DNA from: Tribonema minus
Taxonomy: Eukaryota; Sar; Xanthophyceae; Tribonematales; Tribonemataceae
Direction of reading: 5' to 3'
Length of the DNA stretch: 64,000 nucleotides
Assembly: GCA_017506865.1 (NCBI GenBank)
Contig: JAFCMP010000246.1
Location: 992,001 to 1,056,000, forward strand
Part shown: piece by piece, positions 1 to 10,904 of the stretch
Numbering within the stretch: position 1 is the first letter of the stretch
How the letters are laid out: each line of letters begins with the position of its first letter
The notes under the pieces: generated by a model
The model's input: only the letters and a program-made list of their open reading frames with translations
Database searches by the model: none
What the model was told of the DNA's origin: nothing
Position numbers and translations under genes: made by a program

Positions 1-3000
1 CGCCCACGTCTACCGCACGCAGCACCGCCCCCCCTCGGCCACGAAGAGGCTGTGACGGCACTCTGCACTGCCATGCACGAGGCAGGGGCGACCATCGACG
101 AAGCGGCCCGCCTGCGCGCAACGCTGGAGCAGCCGGCTCAGGCATACGCAATCACTCCCGGAGACTCAGCTGCCTTGGCGGGGATGATGGGCCAGCTGCC
201 TCAGATCTGCGTCGGGCGCCAGTGCGCGGAGACCTTTGCTGTGGTGGGCTTTGACGCACTGGAGGCAGGAGTCGCCATGAACCCTTTGGGTGCACACCTC
301 CACCATTTTCCGGTGAGCGATGCTTCCCAAATTGGTGTCTATGTCAGTGTGCGCCACTCCAACACCCGATGGCACTACCGATGTCAGCTGCATGTGGTCG
401 AGTCATTTTCTTTTTTTGTGCGCAGCGTCGTCATCACATTAAGTAGACTGCGTCTGGTGCTGCTAGTGCGAGGATACAATTGGCAAATTGCTGAGCTCTC
501 ATCGACAGCGCAAGCTTGCCATATGCGCCACGTCCCATAGACTAGTGCCACGCACTGCCGCGGACAGTTTCCCATCGCCGTCCTGCTCATATGCTACGCA
601 CGTTCCAAACATACATGTGAGCACACGCCACCTCTGGGCAGCGGGCAGCGGCGCCACAGTGTGGTCATCAAGAGCCGCCCAGAAGTTCCACCGTGTGAAC
701 ACCTACAGGTGCTGCACGGGCTTCCATATCGACTCGGAGGAGCTGCTGAACATCCTGCACGACTGTCACAGCTACGAAGACATGCTCATCACCGACCTCT
801 TCCTGTTGGTAAACGGACCTCGGAGCGGCGGCATCAGCAAGGACACAAGCCACATGACTGTAGTGGCCAAAGTTCTGGAGAGGTTAGGGTTAGGGTTAGG
901 GTTAGGCATTCATCGCCACTGGTAGACCACGATGTCATGCCAGTTTCAAGATAGGTGGCAGTGCTCGAATATGGTCACATCGTGTCGCTGTACATGCATG
1001 GTGCCAGAACCAACCAAGACCATTTCCAGCACCAAAGTCGCCAGGCAGATGCATCATAGAACTTGAAGTTGGATGATGCCATGTTGCAGCGCCGTCTCAG
1101 GAGCACCCGATGCCTACTCTTTGCCTGAAGTTGACATCGAATTCTTATGTGTTCTCATACGTCTTGGCATTATGGTGCAATCTGAACTTGTCAGCTTCTT
1201 CCTGGACTTACAACGGTCACCACAGTGCAACCTTATGTCAACTTCAAGAAAGGGCGCCTGAGTGCAAGATGGTGCTTTCTCGACTTCGCTGATTTGCTTT
1301 TACCAACAAACCTGACCATAGCACTACTGCCTGGGTGGCTGCTTGGCTGTCGAGGTTGCCATTGAGACGAGAGACTCGGCGTTGAGCGATTGAAGATGAC
1401 GCTCCACCTCACCTCCAGAAAAAAATCCTCGTCCGCCTGGTGTTTGCAGGAGGGGCTCGGGTGCTGCGTGTGAGCTCGCGCACGGCGTGTGAGGCCGCAT
1501 TGCAGACGCTGGAGCGATGGACGGGTGCTGGGGGCAAGCACTACGACATGAAGGTAAATTGAATGCCGATTGATGTGGCAAATCCTTCCCATTATGCATA
1601 CTTAGTCTATGTACCAAAGCATGTTGTACTAGTCTCTCAACAAGGCACCAAAGGCATTGTGGTGATGTACATGACATGCGGCCTGTGTTGCTCACCGCAG
1701 CATTTCAAATTGTTTGGTTTGAACGCTGCATCTCATCCTATGGCTTGCTACACCACTCCAGTCTCCAGAATGATCACGCCATGCCGTAAAGTGTCATGCT
1801 GGAGCTGCACAAAGATCATCATCCGCACCACTACCGCGGTTGTGGTATTGCAGGCAGCAGTCGTGCTCGCCACTTGCTCACTCTTCAACAACAACGGATG
1901 ATCGGCTTTCTGACGTCATTAACCTTGATTATTCTGCATGCTCGTTTTGGTGGCACCACAGGTATCTTGTGTTGCTTACCACAGCATTCAAATTGCCACA
2001 TGCTCACTCCATTCATGTTATAACAATGGTGGATGGTTGGCTTTCTGAAGTCATTGACCTTGATTTGTCGCTGACCTTGATTTGTCGCGCATGCTCGTTT
2101 TGGTGGCACACAGGTGTTGGGCAGCCGCACACACGAGTTCACCGGGGTCACGGTGCCTGGCCTGCCAGTGGACGGCCCGATCGTCGCGGTCGTCATGGCG
2201 TCCGAGCACCTGTCCATGCTACGCCTGTCCATGCCGCGGGTCGCCGCTGACATCGTAAGGCAGGAGCTGCTGTTTTGCGCACTGGTCAACTTTTTTGCCC
2301 CGTCACCCTTGCAGCAGCCCAGCAGCTGTACAGCTACCTGGGCGACCACAACATCAGCCCTGAGGAGCAGAAGGAGGTATACAGCCTGTGGTGCAGCGAG
2401 CTGCCTGACGCCGACAAGGAGTGGGTGGATGCGAAGCTCAACGTCGGTGGCTGCACAACGCTGGAGGCGATGCGTTCCCTCTATGGGCACCGCGGAGGTA
2501 ATGCCGTTGATTTCTGAAGATTGCTGGAGTCATCTGTGCGCTTGCTGCCATCCACTGCGAGCGCTGGCGCCCCTTTACATTGAAGGTGAAGTTAGTGTGT
2601 GCGTGCGTACGTGCTCTCGGTGCTGCCATGCAAGCGTGGTCGGTGGTGTGCATGTGCAGGTGCATGGTGATGGCGGCGGGCTGCGCTAACAGCAAGGCAG
2701 GGCTCAGTGGCATCAAGTTGAAGTTGTGTGTAGTTGGGATTGCATCTGAGCTCTGGCACGAATCACTCACCATGGGCTGCGCCTCATGAAAGGGGTGCAT
2801 CACGGCTCAGCATCATGTTGAAGTTGCGGAGGCAGCGGCAGCAGCAGCGCTGGCGGACCGCCTTCACACACATGAAGCGCTGTTGGTGTTGCGCACTCTT
2901 GAGCAGTGCTGTTGCGCGCCATCTGCAGCAGTGCTCAACGCGCGCTGTCGCCAGGCGCATGCTGTCGCAGTCGGGAACTTTGAGGCTTGACTGGGTTTCT

Positions 3001-5614
3001 GGCTGTGAACTCTGGCGCGTCACCTCACTCAACATACTGCCGCTGCTGCTGCTGCTGGAGCGCGCACGGCTCTTGGCGCTGACACGGTGCGCTGCCGCTG
3101 CCGCTGCCGCTTTTTGCGCCACTGCTGCGACAGGCCTGGAGGCGACGTGGTGTGAGGGCGCCATCATCGCCGCAGCGCATCTGGAGGCGCTGCGCAGCAC
3201 CATTGTGCCGGAGGTCGCTGAGAGCACGGAGGAGCTGTGCGACCTGCAGCTGGACCGCGCGAAGAATGAGCACGGCGGGTACACTCTGTCCCTGCCCGAC
3301 GGGCGGGGCGGGGGGCAGTGTGCTCGCGACGGCAACGGCGTACAATGCCGTCATGGCCGCCGCGAACACCAGGCTGGGGGAGGGTGTCTTCGCCAGCCTC
3401 CACGCCAGACGCCGGGGTGAGTCACCTGGCCTTCGCAGTGGCGTACGCAGGCGCAGCATCTGCGCCGTGATCACTGACAGGTCGCACTTGAGGTTTGAGC
3501 ACGTCACACCGTGTTCTTCAATCTCAACATCAAGTCAGGCACGTCGCGGGCTCCAGAACACCAATTCCACGGTGTCATAGTCTACATAGCAGTTGCACTC
3601 GCCAGCGCTGGTTGCCGTCGGCGCTGCTGAAGGCGCATGCTCGCGCACCTACATAGCTGCAGGGGGTCACCTTCAAGTTCCATACTGACCGTGGGCTGCG
3701 CCACATGAAAGGGGTCCATCACGGCTCAGCATCATATTGAAGCTGCATGTAATTCACGTTGAACTGGGCACATTGCTGAAACATGTGATATGGCAAGCCA
3801 TAGGTGAAGTTGTACTTGGGTGGCGTTCACATCGCACTTGAAGTTGTGCCTTGGGGGGTTCAAGTGCCCCTTTTCACACTTAGCCAGGGGGCTGCAGGCG
3901 TGGGTCAAAGCTGCAGGCGCACGGTCGTGTGCATGTATAATTGCAGCAGCAGCAGCAGCAGGGCTCAGCACCCGCAGCGGCGCCCTTTCATCAGCACCAA
4001 TGGATCTGCGCTCAGTTTGGTCACGTTGAAGCTGGATGCAGTTGAGGCTGCGGTTGAGCTGTGACGCACGACTTCCAGCATGCTGCCTGCCGCTGCTGCA
4101 GCAGCGGCGCTCAACAGGCGCAGCATCAGCAGAGTTTTTGCTGCCTGCTGCGTCTCTTTTTAAGGTCAGGCTGCATCTCTTTGAAAGGTCAGGGTTCGGG
4201 TTAGGGTTGGCACGCTGTCTTGTGTGGCGTCACCTCTTGAACTCTGATGCTGCGCACAGCTAACAGACATGGGACATTGGACTTTGTGCTTGTGCAGCTG
4301 CCCTCCGCCAATGCCTGGATGCGGCGGTGCACGCAGTGGAGGCCGCCAACCAGGCTGGCGCAAAGCCGGAGGAGTTGGCTAAGCTGCAAGCCGCTCATCG
4401 GGAGGCCAAGCGTTAGGGTTAGGGTTAAGGTTAGTGTTAGGGTTAGGCACGAGAGGGCCCTCAGCGGCGAGGGGACGGCGAAGGGCGTGGGGTGGAAAAA
4501 GAATGGGGAGAAGAACGGTAAGAAAGCAGACCGCCTTCACGCGCGTGAAGTGCTGTCGGTGCTGCGCGCTCTTCAACGTGCTGTTGCACGCCATCTGCGG
4601 CAGTGATGAGCGCTGTTGCCAGGTGCGGTGCTCTCTGGGGGTGGCAGCGCTCATCAAAGGGGCGCGTCACGGCTCAGCGCGAGCAGTTCTCATGTTGAAG
4701 TTGCGTGTTATTGAGGTTGAACATCGTCACCAATGGATCCACGCTCAGTTTTGGTCATGTTGAAGTCGGATGCAATCGGGCTGCATTTGAGCTGTGATGC
4801 ATGACTACCCTCTGCACGTTGACCTTTTTGTCCTGGCAGCAGAGCATTCAACATTATGAACATGCACGCGTGCATCTGCCACCGCGGCGTCGCGTTGATG
4901 ATGTCATTCAGCAGTATGCGCTAGCAAAGGGCGCTGCTGTCGCCACTGCTCGTCCGCCTTCCACAGTTGCTCCGCTGTTGTTGCTGCGCAGACATGCCTG
5001 TGGCCGGCCTGTTCAGCAGAGGCAGCAGCTCTCAGTGGCTTGCATCTCTGGCTACTGCACCAACTGACACGACACGCTGGTGCGCGCAGCGATGCTCACA
5101 GGAGCCGATCACTGCCAGCACACGCTCGATCTCACATAGCAGTTGAAGTTGTGGTTTGCGGTTGTAGATCACATTGCGGTTGAAGTAGTTGCGCCTTGGA
5201 TGTTGAAGTGCCTCATTCACATCATTAACCAAGGGCTGCAGGTGTGGATGGGCGCTGAGACACTGCTCACTGCAAGGTCCCATGCATTGCTGCTCAATGT
5301 GATCTCCTTGCCGGTGGTGCTTTTCGGCAGCGACCACATGGACTGCGGACGAGGACGCCATACTGCGGCAGCACGTGGACGAGGTTGGCGCAGACAACTA
5401 AAGGGGCAAGTGGCCGGCCGTTGCGGAGCTCTTGGCACGGCACAACGCCAGGCGCTGCCGAGACCGCTGGCTTCAACACCTAAACCCCACGCTGGAGCGC
5501 ACAAAGAGTTCCTGGACGACGGCGGAGGAGAACGTGCTCTGGGATGCTCAACAGCGCCTTGGCAACAAATGGGTTGCCATTGCCAAGCTTCTGAAGGGGC
5601 GAACGGATAATGAT
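1..5614 (+). CDS. MYB-domain protein, partial at the 5' end, eight exons seen, possibly decaying
   Basis: Proposed exons are 1-312, 683-about 882, 1450-1553, 2114-2254, 2323-2497, 3134-3416, 4298-4411 and 5331-5614. Phases agree at every junction except exon 2/3, where the donor or a small exon is unresolved. The last exon is a clear R2R3-type MYB region: WTADEDAIL, then GKWPAVAELL..RRCRDRWLQHLNP, then SSWTTAEENVLWDAQQRLGNKW..IAKLLKGRTDND. This implies a nuclear DNA-binding protein. The first ~400 residues are not recognised; exon 7 is helical (ALRQCLDAAVHAVEAANQ). Oddities: exon 6 changes frame across a G-rich run near 3300-3316, an in-frame TAA lies at 5399-5401 inside the first MYB repeat, and a second TAA sits where the usual VKNHF Asn would be (5621-5623) unless GTAAAA at 5615 is a donor. 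The frame is open at base 1, so the start lies outside. Pseudogene decay or assembly error are both possible. Confidence 0.65.
883..907 (+). repeat. Interstitial telomere-type repeat (TTAGGG)4
   Basis: Four copies of TTAGGG begin directly after coding-looking sequence in the MYB gene. The first GTTAGG may itself serve as the intron 2 donor. Confidence 0.8.
2772..2959 (+). repeat. Intronic repeat blocks A1 and B1 (MYB gene intron 5)
   Basis: Block A1 (about 2772-2827) contains GGGCTGCGCC, AAAGGGGTGCATCACGGCTC and CATGTTGAAGTTGC. It recurs at about 3691-3746 and 4648-4705. Block B1 (about 2853-2959) starts at GACCGCCTTCAC and matches about 4526-4628 over roughly 100 bp with scattered differences. 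These repeats fill introns of one gene and do not look coding. Confidence 0.7.
3691..4074 (+). repeat. Intronic repeat blocks A2 and C1 (MYB gene intron 6)
   Basis: A2 (3691-3746) is a diverged copy of the block at 2772. C1 (about 3995-4074), starting CACCAATGGATC and including GTTGAGCTGTGACGCA, matches about 4728-4806 in the next intron. A short AGC run (about 3944-3961) lies between them. Confidence 0.65.
4411..4447 (+). repeat. Degenerate TTAGGG tract at the proposed exon 7 donor
   Basis: About five TTAGGG-like units, some changed to TTAAGG or TTAGTG, start at the proposed donor (AAGC then GTTAGG). A shorter GGGTTAGGGTTGG lies near 4197-4209 at the end of the preceding intron. Confidence 0.7.
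4526..4806 (+). repeat. Intronic repeat blocks B2, A3 and C2 (MYB gene intron 7)
   Basis: Diverged copies of the blocks in introns 5 and 6 lie in the order B2 (about 4526-4628), A3 (about 4648-4705) and C2 (about 4728-4806). Three introns of one gene therefore carry related filler. Confidence 0.65.
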
Positions 5615-6538
5615 GTAAAATAACATTTCTATGCCCATTTCTATACTCAACGAAAGATGGCGCGTAGGAAGTGAGCTTCACACCATTCGTGCCAGCAGCG
5701 GCGGCAGCGGCGGCGATGCAGCACCATTGCGCCTAAATAACCGCAGCAGCCACCGCCAGTAGCAGCAGCACACGAAGTCCTGCAAGAGAACGGATTTAGC
5801 GGAATCAGCAGCCTCAGCACCATCGGCAGCATCACCTGCAAAAGCGAGTAGCAATGACGTCAGCTGCAGCAGCCGCCTTCAACCAGCACCACAGGCACCT
5901 TCAGCATTAGCATGACTATGAAGCTAGCGACAGTGCACGTTTTGCCCCATCCTTCAAGGGAAAAGCATAGTGACTACCAGGGGGGCTCTGGGCATGCAAC
6001 AGTGGTCAGACTGCATGCGAGCTTTTCTTTTTGCAGTTTACTGTAGTTTCAAATGCAATGATTTGAGCAGCTTCAAGGAAATTGTGTTCTGGCAGTCAGC
6101 GTAGGTTTGCTTGAGATGAAAATGGCCAGAGGCACCCAGGGGACATGTCCACAGGATTATGCATCCACACAAGACAGCACAGCCTTGCATATTGAAAATT
6201 TGACAAGTTGAACATGGCGCACACAGACAAGAGAATGCATGTTGGAGTATCGCCTTCGTATGCCCCTCTTTCTTTGGACTTGCACAAGCTGCTGTGACTG
6301 CCCTTGCCATGTGTTCATGAAGCATTGCTTGGAATTCCGTGATCTGTTTTGATATTGCTTTCAGCAGTGTTTTGGCATCGCTCTGCATTATTCGCTGAGT
6401 ACATCAGCCTCATGATAGCGCAAGTCTGCGTGTTGTGCGATTTGTGTCATGTGATTACGGGGGGAACTTGATAGTCTGATTCAGTTTGTTGAAGTTGATC
6501 ATGCGTGTGTACCTCTGTGCGAAGGCGGGCTGGGCTAA
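5615..6538. other. Gap between the MYB gene and a LINE 3' end
   Basis: No convincing coding exon was found. A following MYB exon would be expected if 5615 is a real donor, but none was identified. The stretch is of mixed composition and may be intron or the 3' side of the MYB gene. Confidence 0.4.
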
Positions 6539-8425
6539 GTGCAACTAGAATTTGGAGCTGCAAGAGTGCCTGCGGATGCCGCATTTGCAAGATTTGCCCG
6601 ACCATACCCACAGCAGAGTGCGTGTCACCACTCATGGACATCACAGTATATGCAAGCACGGCTGAGGGCATTCAAGATGTGGCCTTGGCATTGCATTCAC
6701 TTTCTACTAGTAGTACACGACGCAGCTGCCGCTGGATCAGGGGCCGCGGCGGCAGCACAGGCGGCACCAGCGGCAGCAGCAGCAGCGGCGGCGCACGGCG
6801 CAACTACTCCGGCGGCAGCAGCAGCGGCGGCAGCAGCAGCTGCTCCAGCATCAGAGGCTGCTGCAGCAGCGGCAGCACATGTTGCACCTCAAGTGGCCTC
6901 GGCGGCATCACTAACTGCAGCATCAACAGCAGCGGCTGCGGGCATAGGCAACACAGCTGCTACAGGCCCTAGCCTAAGGGCTGCTGCAGCACCTCCAACA
7001 GGAGCAGCGTCGGCAGGCGGCGCCGCAACCGTGCCGGCTGCGACAGCGGCAATGGCGGTGGCAGCTGCCAATGCGGCAGGTGCTGCACCAACACCTGCGG
7101 CAGCAGCAACACCACTGGCAGCAGCAGCAACGGCAGGCGGCGCAGCTGCAGCACCAGCGCACGCAGCAGCGGCAGCCGTCAATGCAGGCGCTGCGCGTTC
7201 CACACCAGCAATGCTACAAGGCGCAGCAGCAGCAGAGGTGGCGCGCCTGCCCCTCATGCGGACGATCGCCACAGCTGCCACATCTCTACGTGCAGCAACA
7301 GGTGACAAGCTGGAACATATACTGCCACCAGCGCTAACGCCACTGCAGCAGCAACCACCTACGCAGCAGCCGCCGCTGCGGCCGACAGCAGGTGGTGGCA
7401 CTGGTGCGGATGCTGCTTGCGTACTTGACGCCAGTGCTCTGCAGTTGCAGTGTAGCCTGAAGCGCCCCAATCAGAGTGCGCTTGCAGATGCCGTCGCTAC
7501 CGAGCTTGCAGATAAGGTGGAGGCGGACCTGCAACAGCTGCCGCAGGGCACGCAACGCACGCAAGCACTTGCTCGATTCCGGTCGCAGCGCCACATGCAC
7601 TCGATCGGCATGGCATTCCTCAACGAGCCCATGTACTCCACAACGGCTTCGTTCGATGGCCTATCCTGGCAGCTGGCCGTCAAACGCGCCATCGGAGTAG
7701 AGGAGCAGACGGCAGGCTGCAAGCTGTGCGGGAAGTCGCCGGGCGGCACCCTGCATGCACGGCTGTGTCAAGCGCCACGCGTCAAGGCGCACGACACCAT
7801 CGTCCACAATAGCGTCAAGAGGGCCACGCAGCGCATCCTGCGGCAATACCTCAAAACGGGACTGGTGGACGAGGACTACACGCCGTTTCTGGGGTCCGCC
7901 GGGCCGCCGGGGAGTCGCAGGATGGACATCGTGCTGCCTGCCGACGCCTTCCCGGTGACCGGCTGCGACGACCCGACACGCCACCGACCGCTCATGGTGG
8001 ACGTTACCTGCTTCGAGGCACAGGTGGCGTCGCGGGCGGCGAAGACTGCAGCAGACCCCGAGCGATGCTGCCGCGACCAAGAGGCCGCCAAGACTACCCA
8101 CTATTCTGGTCATTATGATCAGAATTGCTACAAACTTGCCACTTTGGCAATAGGGTCATTTGGCAGCATCGGGGAGCAGGGGCGGAAGCTGCTGGAGGCT
8201 GTGGCGACGGAGTATGCCAGCAGGATGTCAGTGCCCGGAGGAGCGCGCCCTAAAGCTCTCAAGGGCATCGCCCTGGCGCGCTTACGCTCGGCACTGTCGG
8301 CAGCGCTCCGCATGGCGTACTCTGGCCGTGTCATGACACACATGGCAGAATCCAGGGGGGGGGGGCACATGGAGGAGGACGTAGGGGAGGACCCCGAGAT
8401 GCCATTTGGCGGCGGCGGCGTTTGA
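6539..8425 (+). CDS. LINE C-terminal protein: Ala-rich tract, CCHC-like knuckle, restriction-like endonuclease-like domain
   Basis: The frame is open for 628 codons; the first in-frame ATG is at 6650. The first part is Ala-rich and encoded by GCA/GCG repeats, with a Q/P tract near 7340-7380. The C-terminal ~330 residues carry ALARFRSQR, a Cys-rich knuckle CKLCGKSPGGTLHARLC, HDTIVHNSVKR, then RRMDIVLP and about 20 residues later LMVDVTCFEAQV, and AIGSFGSIGEQGRKLLE. This order (knuckle, basic helix, R/K-x-D...D strand pair, late FE/SxG motif) is that of proteins following the reverse transcriptase in RLE-type non-LTR retrotransposons. No reverse transcriptase precedes it, so it is probably a 5'-truncated copy whose start codon is not original. 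The ORF at 48 kb has the same layout with different sequence. Domestication is possible but unsupported. Confidence 0.6.
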   Translation: MQLEFGAARVPADAAFARFARPYPQQSACHHSWTSQYMQARLRAFKMWPWHCIHFLLVVHDAAAAGSGAAAAAQAAPAAAAAAAAHGATTPAAAAAAAAAAAPASEAAAAAAAHVAPQVASAASLTAASTAAAAGIGNTAATGPSLRAAAAPPTGAASAGGAATVPAATAAMAVAAANAAGAAPTPAAAATPLAAAATAGGAAAAPAHAAAAAVNAGAARSTPAMLQGAAAAEVARLPLMRTIATAATSLRAATGDKLEHILPPALTPLQQQPPTQQPPLRPTAGGGTGADAACVLDASALQLQCSLKRPNQSALADAVATELADKVEADLQQLPQGTQRTQALARFRSQRHMHSIGMAFLNEPMYSTTASFDGLSWQLAVKRAIGVEEQTAGCKLCGKSPGGTLHARLCQAPRVKAHDTIVHNSVKRATQRILRQYLKTGLVDEDYTPFLGSAGPPGSRRMDIVLPADAFPVTGCDDPTRHRPLMVDVTCFEAQVASRAAKTAADPERCCRDQEAAKTTHYSGHYDQNCYKLATLAIGSFGSIGEQGRKLLEAVATEYASRMSVPGGARPKALKGIALARLRSALSAALRMAYSGRVMTHMAESRGGGHMEEDVGEDPEMPFGGGGV

Positions 8426-8533
8426 GTGGTTGTCGTTGCGACACTTTCAGACTGTCATACGACATGTAGATTCCTTACAGCTAGATGCCAATCATCTGGG
8501 CTTTTTCGCGCCCTGAGCGAGAATTAATAAAAA
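6539..8533 (+). mobile_element. LINE family A, 3' portion, copy 1
   Basis: The ORF is followed by a ~108-bp 3' UTR ending AATTAATAAAAA at 8533. The last 70 bp recur almost exactly at 9378-9450, which fixes the 3' end. GTACGAGTACTCG follows immediately. The left end and 5' target duplication were not found, so the left boundary is only the start of the open frame. Confidence 0.6.
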
Positions 8534-8690
8534 GTACGAGTACTCGTCCTGTACGAGTACTGCCTTTGAAATCATGTACGAGTACTCGTCCTGTACGAGT
8601 ACGGCCTCCGAAATCATGTACGAGTACTCGTACAGTACGAGTACTTGCGTACGAGTGCTTCTACGAGTACGAGTAACGAGTAAATGACTT
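8534..8690 (+). repeat. 42-bp tandem repeat rich in GTACGAGTAC
   Basis: Two full 42-bp units (8534-8575 and 8576-8617) differ at about two positions. A degenerate tail with further GTACGAGTAC/CGAGTACTCG palindromes runs to about 8690. The array starts exactly at the 3' end of LINE family A. Confidence 0.85.
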
Positions 8691-9367
8691 GTCTCGTCCC
8701 AACTGTGAAAGCGTCGTACGTCCTGTTCATTTGATAGCATTGTCATAGCACCCTTCAACGCAATGGGCATTGCTGATGGAATGTGCTTGGCAATTGCTTG
8801 TGAAGTCGCTCAGCTCTCCTGCCTCCACCATCCATCGCTGTCCTTCATCCATTGCTGCTCTCCTTGCTCAGCCCAATTTGTACATAGTTGAAAGCTCTCA
8901 GACATAATGCAGCAGTAGAATTCAGTTGGAGCGCTGGTACCCACCTGCGCTTGCGTCGAGGATGCCTGGACACAAGGCAGGGACGTTCTGGTTGCGTGCT
9001 GAATGCGCGGGCTCTAATCATGGCTCCTCTGTGTGTGTGATTAGGGCACACAGATCGTTGAAAAAGCAGTGCCCGAGTTTCCTCGCGCGATCACAAACGG
9101 CACGTCCCCCGTTACCGTAACCGATCTCTTCGTCCTGCCGTTGTTGTTTTTTGCATACATTTATAAAACAAGAAAGATGTCCCAAGTGCACATTACAATC
9201 GTGAGAAATACCAGTCCTGTGGCTAACATACCTAAGGCACGCACGACCAGGCGTGGAGAGAGCTCTGGGCTGGCACATTGTGACAGCATTGCAGCATTGT
9301 TGCGAATGCAAGACGCGTCCATCCTCCTGAAACTGGCACAGAAGCGGCCAACAGGGAACTCACACAT
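8691..9367. other. Non-coding gap
   Basis: Only short unsupported open frames are seen, with no known motif or strong repeat. Confidence 0.4.
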
Positions 9368-9460
9368 GTACACACTCGACATGTAGATTCCTTACAGCTA
9401 GATGCCAATCATCTGGGCTTTTTCGCGCCCTGAGCGAGAATTAATAAAAAGTACACACTC
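9368..9460 (+). mobile_element. LINE family A, 73-bp 3' tail copy with target duplication
   Basis: Positions 9378-9450 match the 3' UTR end of the copy at 6.5-8.5 kb (GACATGTAGATTCC to AATTAATAAAAA). The insert is flanked by a perfect 10-bp direct repeat, GTACACACTC, at 9368-9377 and 9451-9460. Severe 5' truncation plus a target duplication is the signature of target-primed reverse transcription. Confidence 0.85.
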
Positions 9461-10282
9461 ATGGTCACACTTGAGGCGCAGTGCGCGTCTGCCATCACAT
9501 ATTGACAGCTGTCTGGCTACAGGAGCGCACAATGCAGGCACCAGTCACAGGAGTGCTGCTGACTCTGACATCATGGCATTACACAAAGATCGCCACGTGC
9601 TCACAATATGCTGTCCACACCTCTACAAAAGAGTCATTGCAATGCTTCCGTTTGCATCAACTTAAAGGTTAAGCTGGCACCAAAGACATCAGAGCGGAAG
9701 TGAACGCATCCTGACCGCATGCAGGACAACATGCCAAGGCACTAGACCACTGGCAGTAGATGAGGTGAAGAAAAACGGGCAGACCTTGCGGAAACACACA
9801 ATGTCCACCCACAAAATGTAGGAATGTAACATTTACCAACATATGTGCCATCTGGATTGTATGTACACTACAGTGCCTGCATTATAGCTTGCTGGGGACC
9901 TTGATCCCCTTCAATAAGGAATTTAGCTTCATGGATTTCATAACACTGCCTGCACAACGCACACAGGCAGAGAACACCAGTGAAAAAGGCAGAGGTGGGT
10001 TGGCGATCGGATGGTTACAGTGGTCAGCGCAGCAGTGCACAGTCACAAGTTAGCTAAGCAGACCACAAATAACATGCATGACGAAAGGTGTGTGGCGTTA
10101 CATGAGCTCAAAACATGGCACGCAGCTTCTGTACTTGTGCATAATGTGGCCATTTCAAGATATGACAACTCTGCAGAGCACAAGTGAAGAAGCAGACGGG
10201 GAGCAGATGGGGAGCGGACGTGCTCATGTGCAATGAGCAGAGATGGCGCGTAGTGCGTAGCGTAGAATTTTTTGACAAGTGC
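9461..10282. other. Non-coding gap
   Basis: No gene-like exon, RNA gene or clear repeat was recognised between the LINE tail and the GTACAAGTT-rich block. Confidence 0.4.
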
Positions 10283-10440
10283 GCGTACGAGTATTCCAAA
10301 ACTTGTAGCTGTGGCTACCCGTACAAGTTTAACTGGGGAGCTGTGCCAACCGGTACCCGTATACTTCCCGTGTACTCGTTGCACCGGTTATTACTGGTTC
10401 AACAAGTTTTTCACCAGCTGCACCAGTTATTTGGAAGGCT
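10283..10440. repeat. Degenerate GTACAAGTT / ACCGGTAC repeat block, left
   Basis: The stretch is packed with variants of ACTTGTA, CCGTACAAGTTTAAC, AACCGGTACC, GCACCGGTTA and TTCAACAAGTT. A similar, mostly opposite-sense block lies at about 10905-11105, with about 465 bp between them. Confidence 0.5.
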
Positions 10441-10904
10441 TACCAGTATTCATGTGATGCAAACGTCATAGTATGCTCATGTACTGACTCATAACTGGCA
10501 TGAATGTGAAGGCTGCAAGAGGTGGGCACGCATTTGCACGCGAATGTCTCAAAAGTGTAATTTGCATGATAGCATAGCGTGCGGCACACACGTCACAGCA
10601 GCAGCATGCCAGCACAGCTTGTCCTCTACGAATGACTCACGAAGTGAACGCATCAAGCTGAAAGCCGCGTGCTGTGCAGCACTGCTTGCTGTCGGCGTCG
10701 GCACCTGTGTTCTGCAGGCGGCCGAGCGTGCGTGCGTCGCTACACATAGTTTCATGAACTCTAACCTCGTCCTGCTCAAAGCTGGAAGGACTTTTCGAGC
10801 TGCTCAATCGGAAGGAAGTGGCAAACATCGCTTGCCATCGGTCGCTACCATAACCATGATGTTCCCTCGGCAAAACTCCCGAGCACCGACAGAATAAAGC
10901 GGGC

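Noticed and set aside
5399-5401. TAA reassigned as a sense codon
   Set aside because: The intact transposase, ARPC1, VPS26-like and beta-helix frames contain no in-frame TAA, so a code change is not supported by this window.
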